In this document: in pieces, positions 1 through 8,616 of the stretch
Numbering within the stretch: position 1 is the first letter of the stretch
Layout of the letters: each line of letters starts with the position of its first letter
NCBI RefSeq assembly: GCF_020216065.1
Contig: NZ_JAIWNA010000002.1
Span: 1,211,145-1,275,144, forward strand
Reading direction: 5' to 3'
Origin: Nocardia rosealba
Lineage (GTDB): Bacteria > Actinomycetota > Actinomycetes > Mycobacteriales > Mycobacteriaceae
Length of the DNA stretch: 64,000 nucleotides
Position numbers and translations under genes: made by a program
Notes under the pieces: generated by a model
What the model was told of the DNA's origin: nothing
Database searches by the model: none
The model's input: the letters and a program-made list of their open reading frames with translations, nothing else

Positions 1-22
1 TTCGGGAGGATTTGTTGCGGGT

Positions 23-874
23 TCAACGCGCCTCGAGAGGCGTGGTCGTACCTATGACGGACAGCAGCTGCAGTTTCTCGTAGCTTTCGCTCCCTGGTAC
101 CGCTGTGTAGACGAGCAATAGATTCGATTGGTCTGGGTCCAGAAGGATTTGACAGTTCAGTTCCAGTGGTCCGACGGTCGGGTGTAGGTATCGCTTGACC
201 GCTCGTGGTTTGATGCCGACTTCGTGGTCTTTCCACAGGGTGCGGAACTGCTCGCTTTCGGTGGTGAGCAACTCCGCGAGGTGGGCAGCTTTGGACGTCG
301 GCCCACGGAGTGCGAGCACGCCCCGAAGACCCGAAACATACAGTCTCGACAAGAACTCGTGGTCCTCGGCAGGATGAAGGGCACGGGCCGCTGGATCGGT
401 GAACCATCTGTATCCGATGCTTCGCGACGGTCCGGTGTATCGAGTCAGGTCGCCTACGAGCGCGACACCGAGCGGAGTCTGGCGCAACGTTTCACCGAGT
501 TCGGTAACGATCTCGGCCGGAGTGTCGTCGGTCAGTCTGTCGAAAATCCGCATCATGCCCGGACTGATGAACTCGCTGTCGCCATCTCGGCTCGGCGGCT
601 GGTGCCCGGCTAGGCGGAAGAGATGGTCGCGCTCGTCCCGCGACAAGTGCAGGCCCTGCGCGATAGATGCGATCATCTGCTCGGAAGGCTGCGGGCCGCT
701 TGCTCTTTCGAGACGCGCGAAATAGTCCGGGGACATGTGACACAGCGCGGCGACCTCTTCGCGCCGCAACCCACGAGTTCGACGACGTTTGCCACGCGGG
801 AGACCGACATCCTCGGGCTGCAATGCCTGCCGTCGGCCAAGGAGGAACTCCGCGAGTCCCGCTCGATCGATCAT
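23..874 (-). CDS. XRE-family regulator with MmyB-like ligand-binding domain
   Basis: A 283-aa DNA-binding regulator. The helix-turn-helix lies at about residues 34-60 (RTRGLRREEVAAL then SPDYFARLE). The rest matches the MmyB-type C-terminal domain, which binds fatty-acid-like ligands in characterised relatives. I start it at ATG 874 because GGGGGAAG sits just upstream; the longer reading to 1204 runs into the promoter and the neighbouring SDR gene. It is divergent from the SDR gene at 1016 across 141 bp. Regulators of this type very often sit beside an SDR gene, so it probably controls that enzyme. Family is clear; target is inferred. Confidence 0.88.
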   Translation of the reverse strand: MIDRAGLAEFLLGRRQALQPEDVGLPRGKRRRTRGLRREEVAALCHMSPDYFARLERASGPQPSEQMIASIAQGLHLSRDERDHLFRLAGHQPPSRDGDSEFISPGMMRIFDRLTDDTPAEIVTELGETLRQTPLGVALVGDLTRYTGPSRSIGYRWFTDPAARALHPAEDHEFLSRLYVSGLRGVLALRGPTSKAAHLAELLTTESEQFRTLWKDHEVGIKPRAVKRYLHPTVGPLELNCQILLDPDQSNLLLVYTAVPGSESYEKLQLLSVIGTTTPLEAR

Positions 875-1015
875 ATGTACATCTTCCCCCTTCTCCGTCG
901 GGACGCGGACTCTCAGCCACTGATCGTCGAGTCCTGGATAAGTTCCGTAGCGAGCGGAAGGCTCGTCCTGAGGTACCGAAACGGTGCAAACGCAGGTCGA
1001 CATCAGGAGTAGCCC

Positions 1016-1954
1016 ATGGTGCGCAAAAACTACGACATCGCGATCCCCGACCTTTCCGGTAAACGAGCGGTCGTGACGGGAGGAAGCGATGGCATCGGAC
1101 TCGGTATCGCGACGATGCTCGCCGGCGCGGGCGCCGAAGTCGTCCTGCCCGTCCGTAATCGCCGCAAAGGCGAGGCGGCCATTGCGAAGATTCGCGAGCA
1201 GCACCCTGACGCGATACTTTTTCTGCGCGATCTGGACCTGTCTTCGCTGGCGTCGATCGCGGCGCTCGGCGAGCAGTTGCGTGCCGACGGTTCACCGATC
1301 CATTTCCTGCTGAACAACGCGGGCGTCATGACCCCGCCCGAGCGGCAGGCCACCACCGATGGATTCGAGCTGCAGTTCGGCACCAACCACCTCGGTCATT
1401 TCGCATTCACCGGCCACCTCCTACCACTCCTACGCGCCGGTCACGCGCGGGTGACCACGCAATCGAGCGTGGCGGCCCGCAACGCCGAGATCAACTGGGC
1501 AGACCTGAACTGGGAACGGAAATACGACGGAATGCGGTCCTACCGGCAATCCAAGCTTGCGTGTGGGCTGCTCGGGCTCGAACTCGGTCGCCTCAGCCGC
1601 GCGAAAGGTTGGGGAATCACCAGCAATATCTCTCATCCCGGTGTCGCACCGACAAGCCTGCTCGCAGCACGCCCGGAAATCGGACGGACCGGCGACACCA
1701 TGCAGGTACGGATCATCCGTTGGCTTTCGGCGCACGGAATCATCGCGGGAACCGTGGACAGCGCGAAACTTCCCGCGCTCATGGCCGCGGTCACTCCTGA
1801 ATCCAAAGACGGTGGTTTCTACGGTCCACAATGGCCAGGCCGAGTCGGCGGCCCGCCCGGAGAGCAGAAGCTGTGGAAACCACTGCGCGACGCCGACAGC
1901 GCCTCGCGACTGTGGAAGATCTCGGAGGATCTGACCGGCGTTTCGTACGGGTGA
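1016..1954 (+). CDS. short-chain dehydrogenase/reductase
   Basis: A 312-aa NAD(P)-dependent oxidoreductase of the SDR superfamily. The Rossmann glycine motif TGGSDGIG is at about residues 21-28, NNAG at about 100, and the YRQSK catalytic Tyr/Lys at about 180. The extended C-terminus resembles the retinol-dehydrogenase/WW-oxidoreductase-like SDR branch. It is divergent from the MmyB-type regulator, its likely controller. ATG 1016 is preceded by CAGGAGTAGCCC, a good ribosome site. Substrate unknown. Confidence 0.9.
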   Translation: MVRKNYDIAIPDLSGKRAVVTGGSDGIGLGIATMLAGAGAEVVLPVRNRRKGEAAIAKIREQHPDAILFLRDLDLSSLASIAALGEQLRADGSPIHFLLNNAGVMTPPERQATTDGFELQFGTNHLGHFAFTGHLLPLLRAGHARVTTQSSVAARNAEINWADLNWERKYDGMRSYRQSKLACGLLGLELGRLSRAKGWGITSNISHPGVAPTSLLAARPEIGRTGDTMQVRIIRWLSAHGIIAGTVDSAKLPALMAAVTPESKDGGFYGPQWPGRVGGPPGEQKLWKPLRDADSASRLWKISEDLTGVSYG

Positions 1955-1990
1955 GAGGCCACCGGATCTCCATTGCGACGCGTTGGCGAG

Positions 1991-3211
1991 TCAGTGGATG
2001 CGTAGCGGCAAGGTCCGGTGGCGGCGCACGAAAATGCTTGGTACCCAAAGTGGTTGGTCGCCCTCTATGAGGGTGAAGTTGTCGCTGCGTTCGAGCAGCG
2101 TGGTGATCGCGACCCTGGTCTCCGTTCGAGCGAGTGCCGATCCGAGGCAGAAGTGGGCGCCTTTGCCGAAGGCGAGATGACCGGTCAGGCTTTTCCGATC
2201 GATGTCCACTTCGTCCGGGGCCGGGAAGCGCGCGGGGTCGCGATTGGCGGCGCCCCAGAGCAACAGCAGATGGCTGCCCTCGGGCAACTCGACATCGCCG
2301 AGGGTCGTCGAGGTGGTGACGTGCCGGTGGTGGCCGCGGAACGGGGACTCGAGCCGCAGAACCTCCTCGAGGAACGGGGCGACGAGGTCGGGCTGCGCTC
2401 GTAAGTGCTCCTGGAGATGCGGGCGGGTGGCCAAGATTCTGGCCGCACTGGCGATCAGACCTGCGGTGGACTCTCCCCCGGCTCCGACCAGTTGCACCAA
2501 GACCAGGACGGCGACTTCCTCGGCGATCTCGCCGGTGGCGCAGGCGTGGGCCAAGACCCCGAGTAGGTCGTTGCCCGGATCTTGTCGGGCACGTTGCAGT
2601 TGGTGGTGCAGGTACTGAGCGAGTTCTGCCGCCGACGCGAACAGCCTGCCCAGCTGCCCTTCGCCGACCACACCGCCCAGCATCTCGGTGCTGTCGTAAG
2701 CCCAGACGAGCAGCTGCGGCACGTCCTGTTCGGGCAGTCCGATCAGGTGCGCGACCATTGCCAGCGGCAAACGATCAGCCATCTCGCCGGCCCAGTCGAT
2801 CCGGCCGTCACGCATTCCGTCGGACCACAAACGGTCGACCAGCTCGCCGACGGCGGGGCCGAGGGTCCGGATCCGCTTACCGAGAGCTGGCAACACCAGC
2901 TTGCGGTGAGCCAGATGAGTCGGGTCGTCGGCGGTCGCCAGGACGTGCACCGCTTGTCCACCGCCGTCCAGGTCGAAAGTCGTCGGCGGACCCGCGGGTT
3001 GCTGGACAAGAACCGCCGTCAGATTCGACGAGAAGTCCTCGGTGCGCCGTACGGCTTCGGTCACCAGCTCCCACGTCGAAACGAGGTAGAAGTCGGTGCC
3101 GGGTACCCGATGAACCGGTGCGGTCTCACGCAACGATCGGTAGAGGCGGTACGGATTCTCGAGGTGAGCCGAATCGAAGATGTCGATCTCGTCCAGCGGT
3201 ATGACGCTCAT
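1991..3211 (-). CDS. cytochrome P450, CYP144-like
   Basis: A 406-aa soluble P450 monooxygenase. The heme loop FGKGAHFCLGSALAR gives the Cys ligand at residue 355; the I-helix motif GAGGEST is at 243-249 and the K-helix ExxR at 283-286. Stretches such as EDFSSNLTA, HVLATADDP, HRKLVL and LLLLWGAANRDP closely match my memory of Mycobacterium tuberculosis CYP144A1, hence the family call. The redox partner is not encoded nearby. It is divergent from a TetR gene, and a KstR-type box (3233-3246) lies 22 bp upstream of the start, which suggests sterol-linked control. Physiological substrate unknown. Confidence 0.9.
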   Translation of the reverse strand: MSVIPLDEIDIFDSAHLENPYRLYRSLRETAPVHRVPGTDFYLVSTWELVTEAVRRTEDFSSNLTAVLVQQPAGPPTTFDLDGGGQAVHVLATADDPTHLAHRKLVLPALGKRIRTLGPAVGELVDRLWSDGMRDGRIDWAGEMADRLPLAMVAHLIGLPEQDVPQLLVWAYDSTEMLGGVVGEGQLGRLFASAAELAQYLHHQLQRARQDPGNDLLGVLAHACATGEIAEEVAVLVLVQLVGAGGESTAGLIASAARILATRPHLQEHLRAQPDLVAPFLEEVLRLESPFRGHHRHVTTSTTLGDVELPEGSHLLLLWGAANRDPARFPAPDEVDIDRKSLTGHLAFGKGAHFCLGSALARTETRVAITTLLERSDNFTLIEGDQPLWVPSIFVRRHRTLPLRIH

Positions 3212-3232
3212 CAGCTACTCCCAGACCATCGG

Positions 3233-3246
3233 TAGAACGTGTTTCA
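3233..3246. promoter_or_regulatory. KstR-type operator upstream of the P450
   Basis: TAGAACGTGTTTCA fits the TnnAACnnGTTnnA pattern known for KstR, the TetR repressor of cholesterol catabolism in mycobacteria and rhodococci. It lies immediately upstream of the P450 start at 3211. The match is seen in the sequence; binding is inferred. Confidence 0.55.
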
Positions 3247-3416
3247 GTAGCACCACCGTCCATGTCCGAAACAGGGGTGTCAAGATCACGTGGAGAATTG
3301 CGATTCAACGCCTTTACCTGCGGTTTCATCTGTCTCAACGCCGACTAGGCTCAGGCCATTGAAGCTGGTCGGCGGCCCTTTCGCGCACGGCGATGATAGA
3401 CACAAACGCAATTCTG

Positions 3417-3429
3417 TCTCACTATGAGA
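3417..3429. promoter_or_regulatory. short palindrome upstream of TetR gene
   Basis: TCTCA-CTA-TGAGA is a perfect 5+3+5 inverted repeat about 40 bp upstream of the probable TetR start, in the P450/TetR divergent spacer. It could be the TetR operator. It is short, so chance is possible. The remainder of 3212-3466 shows no gene. Confidence 0.35.
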
Positions 3430-3466
3430 TCTCACGCAGGCCCGTTCCAACTGCTGGAGGCACCCC

Positions 3467-4021
3467 ATCACAGATCATGATCGAGCCGATTGGCTCGCCG
3501 GTGGGCGTCGTCGCGACATCGCCGCCGAACGAATCCACGCCGCGGCAACCGCACTCATTCTCGAACGAGGCATCGAGGCCGTGAACGTCGACGAGGTCGC
3601 CGCGCGCGCGGGCTGCTCGAGAGCGACGCTGTACCGGCATGTCGGCGGGAAATCGGCCATCGTCGACGGTGTGATCGCGCGTGCCGCGTCCGTGGTCGCG
3701 GAGGAAGTCGCCCTCGCCGTCGAACCCTTCGACGGGTCGCGGCGCGTCGTAGAGGCGATCCTGGCATCGGTCGACGCGGTCCGCACGAATCCGGTACTGG
3801 CCCAGTGGTATGTGCGGTCCCGCGCCACCCGCGCGGACAGCTATCTCGCGGCCTCACCGCAACTCGGCAGATTCGCGACCGCACTCACCGGTGTCGCCCC
3901 CGACGACGCGGCGGCGCGATGGATCGTTCGAGTCGTGATGTCGCTGCTCACCTGGCCACTGGACGATCCGGCCGAAGAGCGGCTGCTCGTCGAGCGCTAC
4001 GTCGAACCAGGCCTTCGCTGA
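3467..4021 (+). CDS. TetR/AcrR regulator, probable non-canonical ATC start
   Basis: A TetR repressor of 184 aa if read from ATC 3467. The N-terminal helices (RRRDIAAERIHAAATALILERG) lead straight into the HTH NVDEVAARAGCSRATLYRHVGGK. The frame is open from 3428 but holds no ATG, GTG or TTG until GTG 3581. Starting there would delete helix 1 and leave only 146 aa. A consensus GGAGG (3456-3460) sits six bases before ATC 3467, so ATC is the best-placed start; a sequencing error or frameshift is the alternative. It is divergent from the P450, its likely target. Family sure, start unsure. Confidence 0.8.
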   Translation: MTDHDRADWLAGGRRRDIAAERIHAAATALILERGIEAVNVDEVAARAGCSRATLYRHVGGKSAIVDGVIARAASVVAEEVALAVEPFDGSRRVVEAILASVDAVRTNPVLAQWYVRSRATRADSYLAASPQLGRFATALTGVAPDDAAARWIVRVVMSLLTWPLDDPAEERLLVERYVEPGLR

Positions 4022-4134
4022 GACCGCGCGGACGTGCCCCTCACCTCATTGCGAGAATTTCCGCCTCACCGTCATACACTGCCGGAATACCGCATTTCCG
4101 CAAGCGTGTCCCCCACTAGTTATGGAGGGTTTTC

Positions 4135-4416
4135 ATGCGTGCTGTTTCCGTTCTCGCGACAATGCTTGGATCCGCCGCCTTATCGCTGGCCCTGGCGGTC
4201 GCACCAGCCGAAGCAGAATCCAGCCCCGTAGGCACCGACGCGCTGGTGTCCTTCGAATTCGGACCGGGAAATACCCGCACCGAATGTCATGGCGGCCGGT
4301 TCCCTTGTGAACCGACAGAATTCAAATGCGACAACGATCGGTGTGTTCAGAAACAATGGCTGTGCGATGGCGACGACGACTGCGGCGACGGGACCGACGA
4401 ACGCAACTGCCAGTAG
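4135..4416 (+). CDS. secreted LDL-receptor class A (LDLa) domain protein
   Basis: A 93-aa exported mini-protein. Residues 1-27 form a Sec signal peptide (n-region, alanine/leucine core, cleavage after AEA). Residues 58-92 form one complete LDLa module with cysteines 58, 65, 70, 77, 83 and 92, hydrophobic F63 and V71, W75, and the Ca2+-binding signature CDGDDDC-x-DGTDE (D78, D82, D88, E89 side chains). An extra Cys51 leaves an unpaired cysteine. LDLa modules are typical of animal lipoprotein and cargo receptors and are rare in bacteria. GGAGG at 4127-4131 supports ATG 4135. Several A/T-ending codons (AAA, TGT, GTT, CAA) differ from the neighbours. No ligand can be assigned. Confidence 0.9.
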   Translation: MRAVSVLATMLGSAALSLALAVAPAEAESSPVGTDALVSFEFGPGNTRTECHGGRFPCEPTEFKCDNDRCVQKQWLCDGDDDCGDGTDERNCQ

Positions 4417-4460
4417 CGCCCGAGTTCGCGAACCGGTCGGGGAACCACTAGCTTCGACCC

Positions 4461-5405
4461 ATGTCGGTTGGTACGCGCGAGCTCGCGGAGTTCGAGAACT
4501 CACGGGCGCGTTTGGAGGCGATCGCGTATCGCCTGTTGGGCTCGGCGAGCGATGCCGAGGACGCGGTGCAGGACACCTTCGTGCGCTGGCACGCCGCCGA
4601 CCACGCATTCGTCGAGACGCCCGCCGCATGGCTCACGAAGGTGCTCACCAATATCTGCCTCAACCAGCTCACGTCGGCGCGGGTTCGACGGGAGGCGTAT
4701 GTGGGCCAGTGGTTACCCGAGCCGGTCTTCGCCACCGACCCGATCACGGGCCCGGCCGACACCGTCGAGCAGCGCGAATCGGTGTCGATGGCCGTACTCA
4801 CCCTGATGGAACGGCTCTCGCCGAGGGAACGCGCCGTGTACGTGTTGCGCGAGGCATTCGGCTACGCGCACAACGAGATCGCCGACATCCTCGATATCAC
4901 CGAGGCCAACTGCTACCAGATCTACCGGCGCGCCAAACAGCATGTGACCGACGACCGGACGCGCGTGCACGTCGACGAGGCGGCCGCGCGCAAGGTGGTC
5001 GAGGAATTCCTGGCCGCCACACTGAGCGGCAACACCGACTCGCTCATCCGGTTGCTGACCGACGACGCGATCAGCGCGGGCGACGGTGGTGGTGTGGTTC
5101 CGTCGCTGGACCGGCCGATCACCGGCTCGCTGCAGGTGGCGCGGTTCCTGCGTCGCCTGTTCGTGCCGAACGAACACAAGTGGGCGATGATCGGCGGCCG
5201 CGCCGACCTGTTCGCCGCCGTCGCCAACGGCGTTCCCGCGCTGGTGATCGTGGCCGCCGACCGCATCGTCGCCCTCATCACCTTCGACGTGACGACCGAG
5301 GGGATCGTGGCCGTGCACACCCAGGCCAACCCGGCCAAGCTCGAGCGCGCAACCAGGCACTGGGCGATAATCCCGCACGCCGACCCACTCCTCACCGGGT
5401 GGTGA
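4461..5405 (+). CDS. ECF41/SigJ-type sigma factor with SnoaL-like C-terminal domain
   Basis: A 314-aa extracytoplasmic-function sigma factor. The region-2 helix LLGSASDAEDAVQDTFVRW is near residues 30-48, the sigma-4 HTH near 120-165 (LSPRERAVYVLREAFGY, then HNEIADILDI), and residues 175-314 form an NTF2/SnoaL-like extension. This build is the ECF41 type, where the C-terminal domain replaces a separate anti-sigma factor. ECF41 genes commonly sit beside an oxidoreductase or carboxymuconolactone decarboxylase target, and a flavoprotein follows here 82 bp downstream. Inducing signal unknown. Confidence 0.92.
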   Translation: MSVGTRELAEFENSRARLEAIAYRLLGSASDAEDAVQDTFVRWHAADHAFVETPAAWLTKVLTNICLNQLTSARVRREAYVGQWLPEPVFATDPITGPADTVEQRESVSMAVLTLMERLSPRERAVYVLREAFGYAHNEIADILDITEANCYQIYRRAKQHVTDDRTRVHVDEAAARKVVEEFLAATLSGNTDSLIRLLTDDAISAGDGGGVVPSLDRPITGSLQVARFLRRLFVPNEHKWAMIGGRADLFAAVANGVPALVIVAADRIVALITFDVTTEGIVAVHTQANPAKLERATRHWAIIPHADPLLTGW

Positions 5406-5425
5406 CCTAGATCACAGACCGCTGC

Positions 5426-5453
5426 TGTCAGGTTTCGCATCGCTGTCCGGTTC
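5426..5453 (+). promoter_or_regulatory. candidate ECF41-type promoter
   Basis: TGTCAG at 5426 followed after 16-17 bp by CCGGTTC resembles the ECF41 pattern (TGTCAC at -35, CGTC at -10) in the short spacer before the flavoprotein gene. The -10 match is weak. Confidence 0.3.
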
Positions 5454-5487
5454 AGGAAGCGAACACCACCCAGACAGGAGTGAGACC

Positions 5488-6660
5488 ATGAAGCATCGCA
5501 TCGTCGTTCTCGGCGCCGGTTACGCCGGAGCCAATGCCGCCGGACGTCTGGCCAAGCGGCTGCACCCGGCCGACGTCGACATCACCGTCGTCAATGCCGA
5601 CCCGGAGTTCGTCGAACGGGTCCGTATGCACCAGCTCGCGGCCGGACAGGACCTGAAGAGCCGCCCGCTGACCGAGGTCTTCGCGGGTACCGGGGTGCGC
5701 GTGCGGCTGGGGCGGGTCACCGCCATCGATGTCGACCACAAGACGGTCTCCGTCGATGACAGCAACGAGATCGCTTACGACACACTGGTTTACGCCCTGG
5801 GCAGCACTGCCGCTTCCGGTGCGCCGGGTGTGGCCGAGCACGCGTACGACATCGCGGGCAAGCAGTCCGCGCTCCGCACGCGTGCGCGGCTGGCGAGCCT
5901 GGGCGCCGGTGCGACCGTGCTGGTCGTCGGCGGTGGTCTCACCGGTATCGAAGCGGCCACCGAGATCGCCGAAGCCCGACCGGATCTCGGCGTCGTGCTC
6001 GTGGCGCGCGGTGGCCTGGGCGACTGGCTGAGCGACAAAGCGCGTCGACACCTGCGCACCGCGTTCGACCGGCTCGGCATCACAGTGCGCGAGCACACCG
6101 ATATCGCCCGCGTGCTGGAAACCGGTGCAGTCACCGGTGACGGTGCGGTCATCCAGGCCGAGATGACGGTGTGGACAGCAGGTTTCGCGGTCCATCCGAT
6201 CCCCACGGCCACCACCTTGACCGTGTCGGACACCGGTCGGATCGTCGTCGACGAGACGATGCGCTCGATCTCGCATCCCGATGTCTACGCCATCGGTGAT
6301 GCCGCACTCGCCCCCGGCGCGGGCGGTGACCCGCTGCGTATGTCCTGCGCTTCCGGTGTCCCCACGGCGTACCAGGCGGCCGATGCCATCGCCGCCCGCC
6401 TGACCGGACGCGCGGTGCCGCGCAACGAAATCGGCTACACCGGCCAGTGCGTGAGCCTCGGCCGCCGCGACGCCCTCGTGCAGTGGGTCACCCCCGACGA
6501 CCGGCCCAAGTCCTCCGCGCTCACCGGACGACCGGCCGCGCGCCTCAAGGAGTTCATCTGCAAGAGCGCGGCCTGGAGCGTTTCGCACCCGACCACGATG
6601 ATGCCGTCGCGCAGACGACGCATCACCGCGACCTCCTCGGACTCCGCGCACACGGCCTGA
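5488..6660 (+). CDS. NAD(P)/FAD-dependent oxidoreductase, NDH-2-like
   Basis: A 390-aa pyridine-nucleotide flavoprotein. The FAD Rossmann motif GAGYAGANAAG starts near residue 9, the NAD(P) motif VVGGGLTGIEAA near 150, and the second FAD motif YAIGDAA near 268. It lacks a membrane anchor; the C-terminus ends in a basic stretch (SRRRRR) that could sit on the membrane. Relatives include type II NADH dehydrogenases and quinone reductases. ATG 5488 follows CAGGAGTGAGACC. It probably belongs to the regulon of the preceding ECF41 sigma factor. Confidence 0.88.
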   Translation: MKHRIVVLGAGYAGANAAGRLAKRLHPADVDITVVNADPEFVERVRMHQLAAGQDLKSRPLTEVFAGTGVRVRLGRVTAIDVDHKTVSVDDSNEIAYDTLVYALGSTAASGAPGVAEHAYDIAGKQSALRTRARLASLGAGATVLVVGGGLTGIEAATEIAEARPDLGVVLVARGGLGDWLSDKARRHLRTAFDRLGITVREHTDIARVLETGAVTGDGAVIQAEMTVWTAGFAVHPIPTATTLTVSDTGRIVVDETMRSISHPDVYAIGDAALAPGAGGDPLRMSCASGVPTAYQAADAIAARLTGRAVPRNEIGYTGQCVSLGRRDALVQWVTPDDRPKSSALTGRPAARLKEFICKSAAWSVSHPTTMMPSRRRRITATSSDSAHTA

Positions 6661-6699
6661 TTCGCCGCGCCTCGTCCCATCGGCCGCGCATTCGTGGTC

Positions 6700-8076
6700 C
6701 TACTTCGCCGGTGCGATGTTCTGGTTGAGATGGAACAGGTTTGCCGGGTCGTAGGACTTCTTGATCGCCGCCAAGCGGTCGAAGTTGGGCCCGTAGTTGG
6801 CGCGGATGCGGCCCTGGTCGTCGGAGGCCATGAAATTGATGTAGCCACCGTCGGCGGTATGCGGTTCGAGCGCGGCGTGGTAGTCGCGTACCCACTCGAT
6901 ATTGGCTTCGTTGTCGGCCGCGTCCGGCCACATGCCCGCGATGACCGGGGCGAAGTTCGCGGTCCGGTAGGCGAACGCGGTGTCTTCCGCCGCGACGTCG
7001 TGGACGGCGCCGTCGATCGGATACAGGTGCATGGTGGACTGCATGGCGGGCACCCGTGGACCGAACTCCAGGTGCGCGGCGAGGGCGCCGTCGGTGAGTT
7101 CGGGTTGGAAGGCCGCCTTCCAGTAGTGCTGCAACCCGGCGGGGAGCAGCGCGTCGAACGCGCCGTTGAGGGTCGGGTAGGGCATCCGACCCACGTGCTC
7201 GGCGACCGGTGCCGCGACCGCGCGCAGGTCCGCGAGCAGTGCCTCGGCCTCCTCGTCGCTGCCGTTGAAGCACGACACCAGGAGCATGAAGGGCTCACCG
7301 ACCCGGTCTTCGGGGATGAACGGCAGCGGCGGGGCGATCTGGAAGGCGGGGAAGGCACCCATCGCGCGCGGTGCCGCGGCGATCCAGTCGCGGTAGGTCC
7401 GCAACAGTTGTTCGGCGGCTTCGAGTTCGAAGAACATGGGTCCGCCGTAGATGGTGTCCACCGGGTGCAGGTCGAACTCCATCTCGGTCACCACACCGAA
7501 GTTGCCGCCGCCACCGCGCAACGCCCAGAACAGATCGGGATGCTCGGTCGCGTTCGCGGTGACGAAAGTGCCGTCGGCCAGGACGACGTCGGCGGATCGC
7601 AGGTTGTCGATCGAGAGCCCGTAGGCACGGGCGAGGTAGCCGATGCCACCGCCGAGCGTCAGGCCGGCCACACCGGTGGTCGAGATGATGCCGCCGGTGG
7701 TGGCGAGGCCGAATGTGTGTGCGGCGTGGTCGAAGTCGCCCCAGGTGCAGCCTGCCTGGACCCGGGCGATCCGCTTGTCGGGATCGATGCGGATGCCCTT
7801 CATCGCGCTGAGGTCCAAGACGATGCCGTCGTCGACGGTGCCGAAACCGGGCACGCTGTGCCCGCCCGCGCGCACGGCGAGGTCGAGTCCGCTCGCCCGG
7901 GCGGTGTCGATGGTGACGCGCACGTCGGCGACGTCGACCGCGCCGACGATCGCGAGAGGTTTGCGGTCGATCATCCCGTTGTAGACCGAACGGGCCTGGT
8001 CGAAACCGGGTGACTGCGCGGTGATCACCTCGCCGCGGACCGCTTCGAGCATGGTCAGTGCTGGTGTGCCGTTCAT
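6700..8076 (-). CDS. BBE-type FAD-linked oxidoreductase
   Basis: A 458-aa flavoenzyme of the berberine-bridge/VAO superfamily. The PP-loop RAGGHS carries the His for 8-alpha covalent FAD attachment near residue 73. The position where bicovalent enzymes have Cys reads TTGVAGLTLGG, so single attachment is predicted. The C-terminal BBE segment SYDPANLFHLNQNI is intact. There is no signal peptide, so it is cytoplasmic. GGGAGC upstream supports ATG 8076. A cupin gene lies just upstream on the same strand (34-bp gap), so the two probably form an operon. Substrate unknown. Confidence 0.92.
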   Translation of the reverse strand: MNGTPALTMLEAVRGEVITAQSPGFDQARSVYNGMIDRKPLAIVGAVDVADVRVTIDTARASGLDLAVRAGGHSVPGFGTVDDGIVLDLSAMKGIRIDPDKRIARVQAGCTWGDFDHAAHTFGLATTGGIISTTGVAGLTLGGGIGYLARAYGLSIDNLRSADVVLADGTFVTANATEHPDLFWALRGGGGNFGVVTEMEFDLHPVDTIYGGPMFFELEAAEQLLRTYRDWIAAAPRAMGAFPAFQIAPPLPFIPEDRVGEPFMLLVSCFNGSDEEAEALLADLRAVAAPVAEHVGRMPYPTLNGAFDALLPAGLQHYWKAAFQPELTDGALAAHLEFGPRVPAMQSTMHLYPIDGAVHDVAAEDTAFAYRTANFAPVIAGMWPDAADNEANIEWVRDYHAALEPHTADGGYINFMASDDQGRIRANYGPNFDRLAAIKKSYDPANLFHLNQNIAPAK

Positions 8077-8110
8077 TTCTGCTCCCTGCAGGGTCGGGCC
8101 GGTGCGGCGG

Positions 8111-8473
8111 TCAGCCGAACAGGCGCAGGACGTGGTCGTGGAACTGACGCATCTGCGCCACCGGGCCGACTTCGAGGAAGACGGCTCCCCCGGCGGAAGT
8201 GGCGGTGTGCCCGGCAGGCCAGTGGTAGACCTCCCCCGCGGCGGCGGTCTCCACCGTGCCGTCGGCGTGCTCGAGCCGCAACGATCCTTCCACCACGATT
8301 CCCCAGTGTGGGCTGGGGCAACGGTCGTCGGGGAGGCCCTGCAGGACCGGTCCGAAGTCGGTTTCGGGCGGCACGCTGGCGTATCGGACCGCCATGTCGC
8401 CCCACTCGATGTACCGGGTGGTCAACTCGCCCTGGGCGACCTCGATGGGCAGGTCTTCGATCCTCGTCGCCAT
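8111..8473 (-). CDS. small cupin-domain protein
   Basis: A 120-aa single-domain cupin. HWGIVVEGSLRLEHADG is cupin motif 1 and WPAGHTA lies in motif 2, with possible metal-ligand histidines. GAGGAG precedes ATG 8473. It is co-directional with the BBE-type oxidase and may be a companion enzyme or binding protein. It is divergent from the LuxR regulator at 8617 across 143 bp. Specific function unknown. Confidence 0.82.
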   Translation of the reverse strand: MATRIEDLPIEVAQGELTTRYIEWGDMAVRYASVPPETDFGPVLQGLPDDRCPSPHWGIVVEGSLRLEHADGTVETAAAGEVYHWPAGHTATSAGGAVFLEVGPVAQMRQFHDHVLRLFG

Positions 8474-8616
8474 GATGTGCTCCTCGGTCGGCGTTACCTG
8501 TGACGCTACGGAGAACCGATGCCGCGCACCTGACCTGATCTGACCGAATCGGCGCGGGCGCGAGGGGGTCGGATCGGACTATCTCGATGGGCGTCGAATC
8601 CGGCTAAGGTCGAGGA

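Noticed and set aside
1958..2022. GCCACCGGA ... TCCGGTGGC inverted repeat at the SDR/P450 convergent end
   Set aside because: The loop is about 47 bases and one arm lies inside the P450 coding end, so a terminator is unlikely.
4424..4433. GTTCGCGAAC palindrome after the LDLa gene as terminator or operator
   Set aside because: Only 10 bp, self-complementary without a loop, and common by chance in GC-rich DNA.
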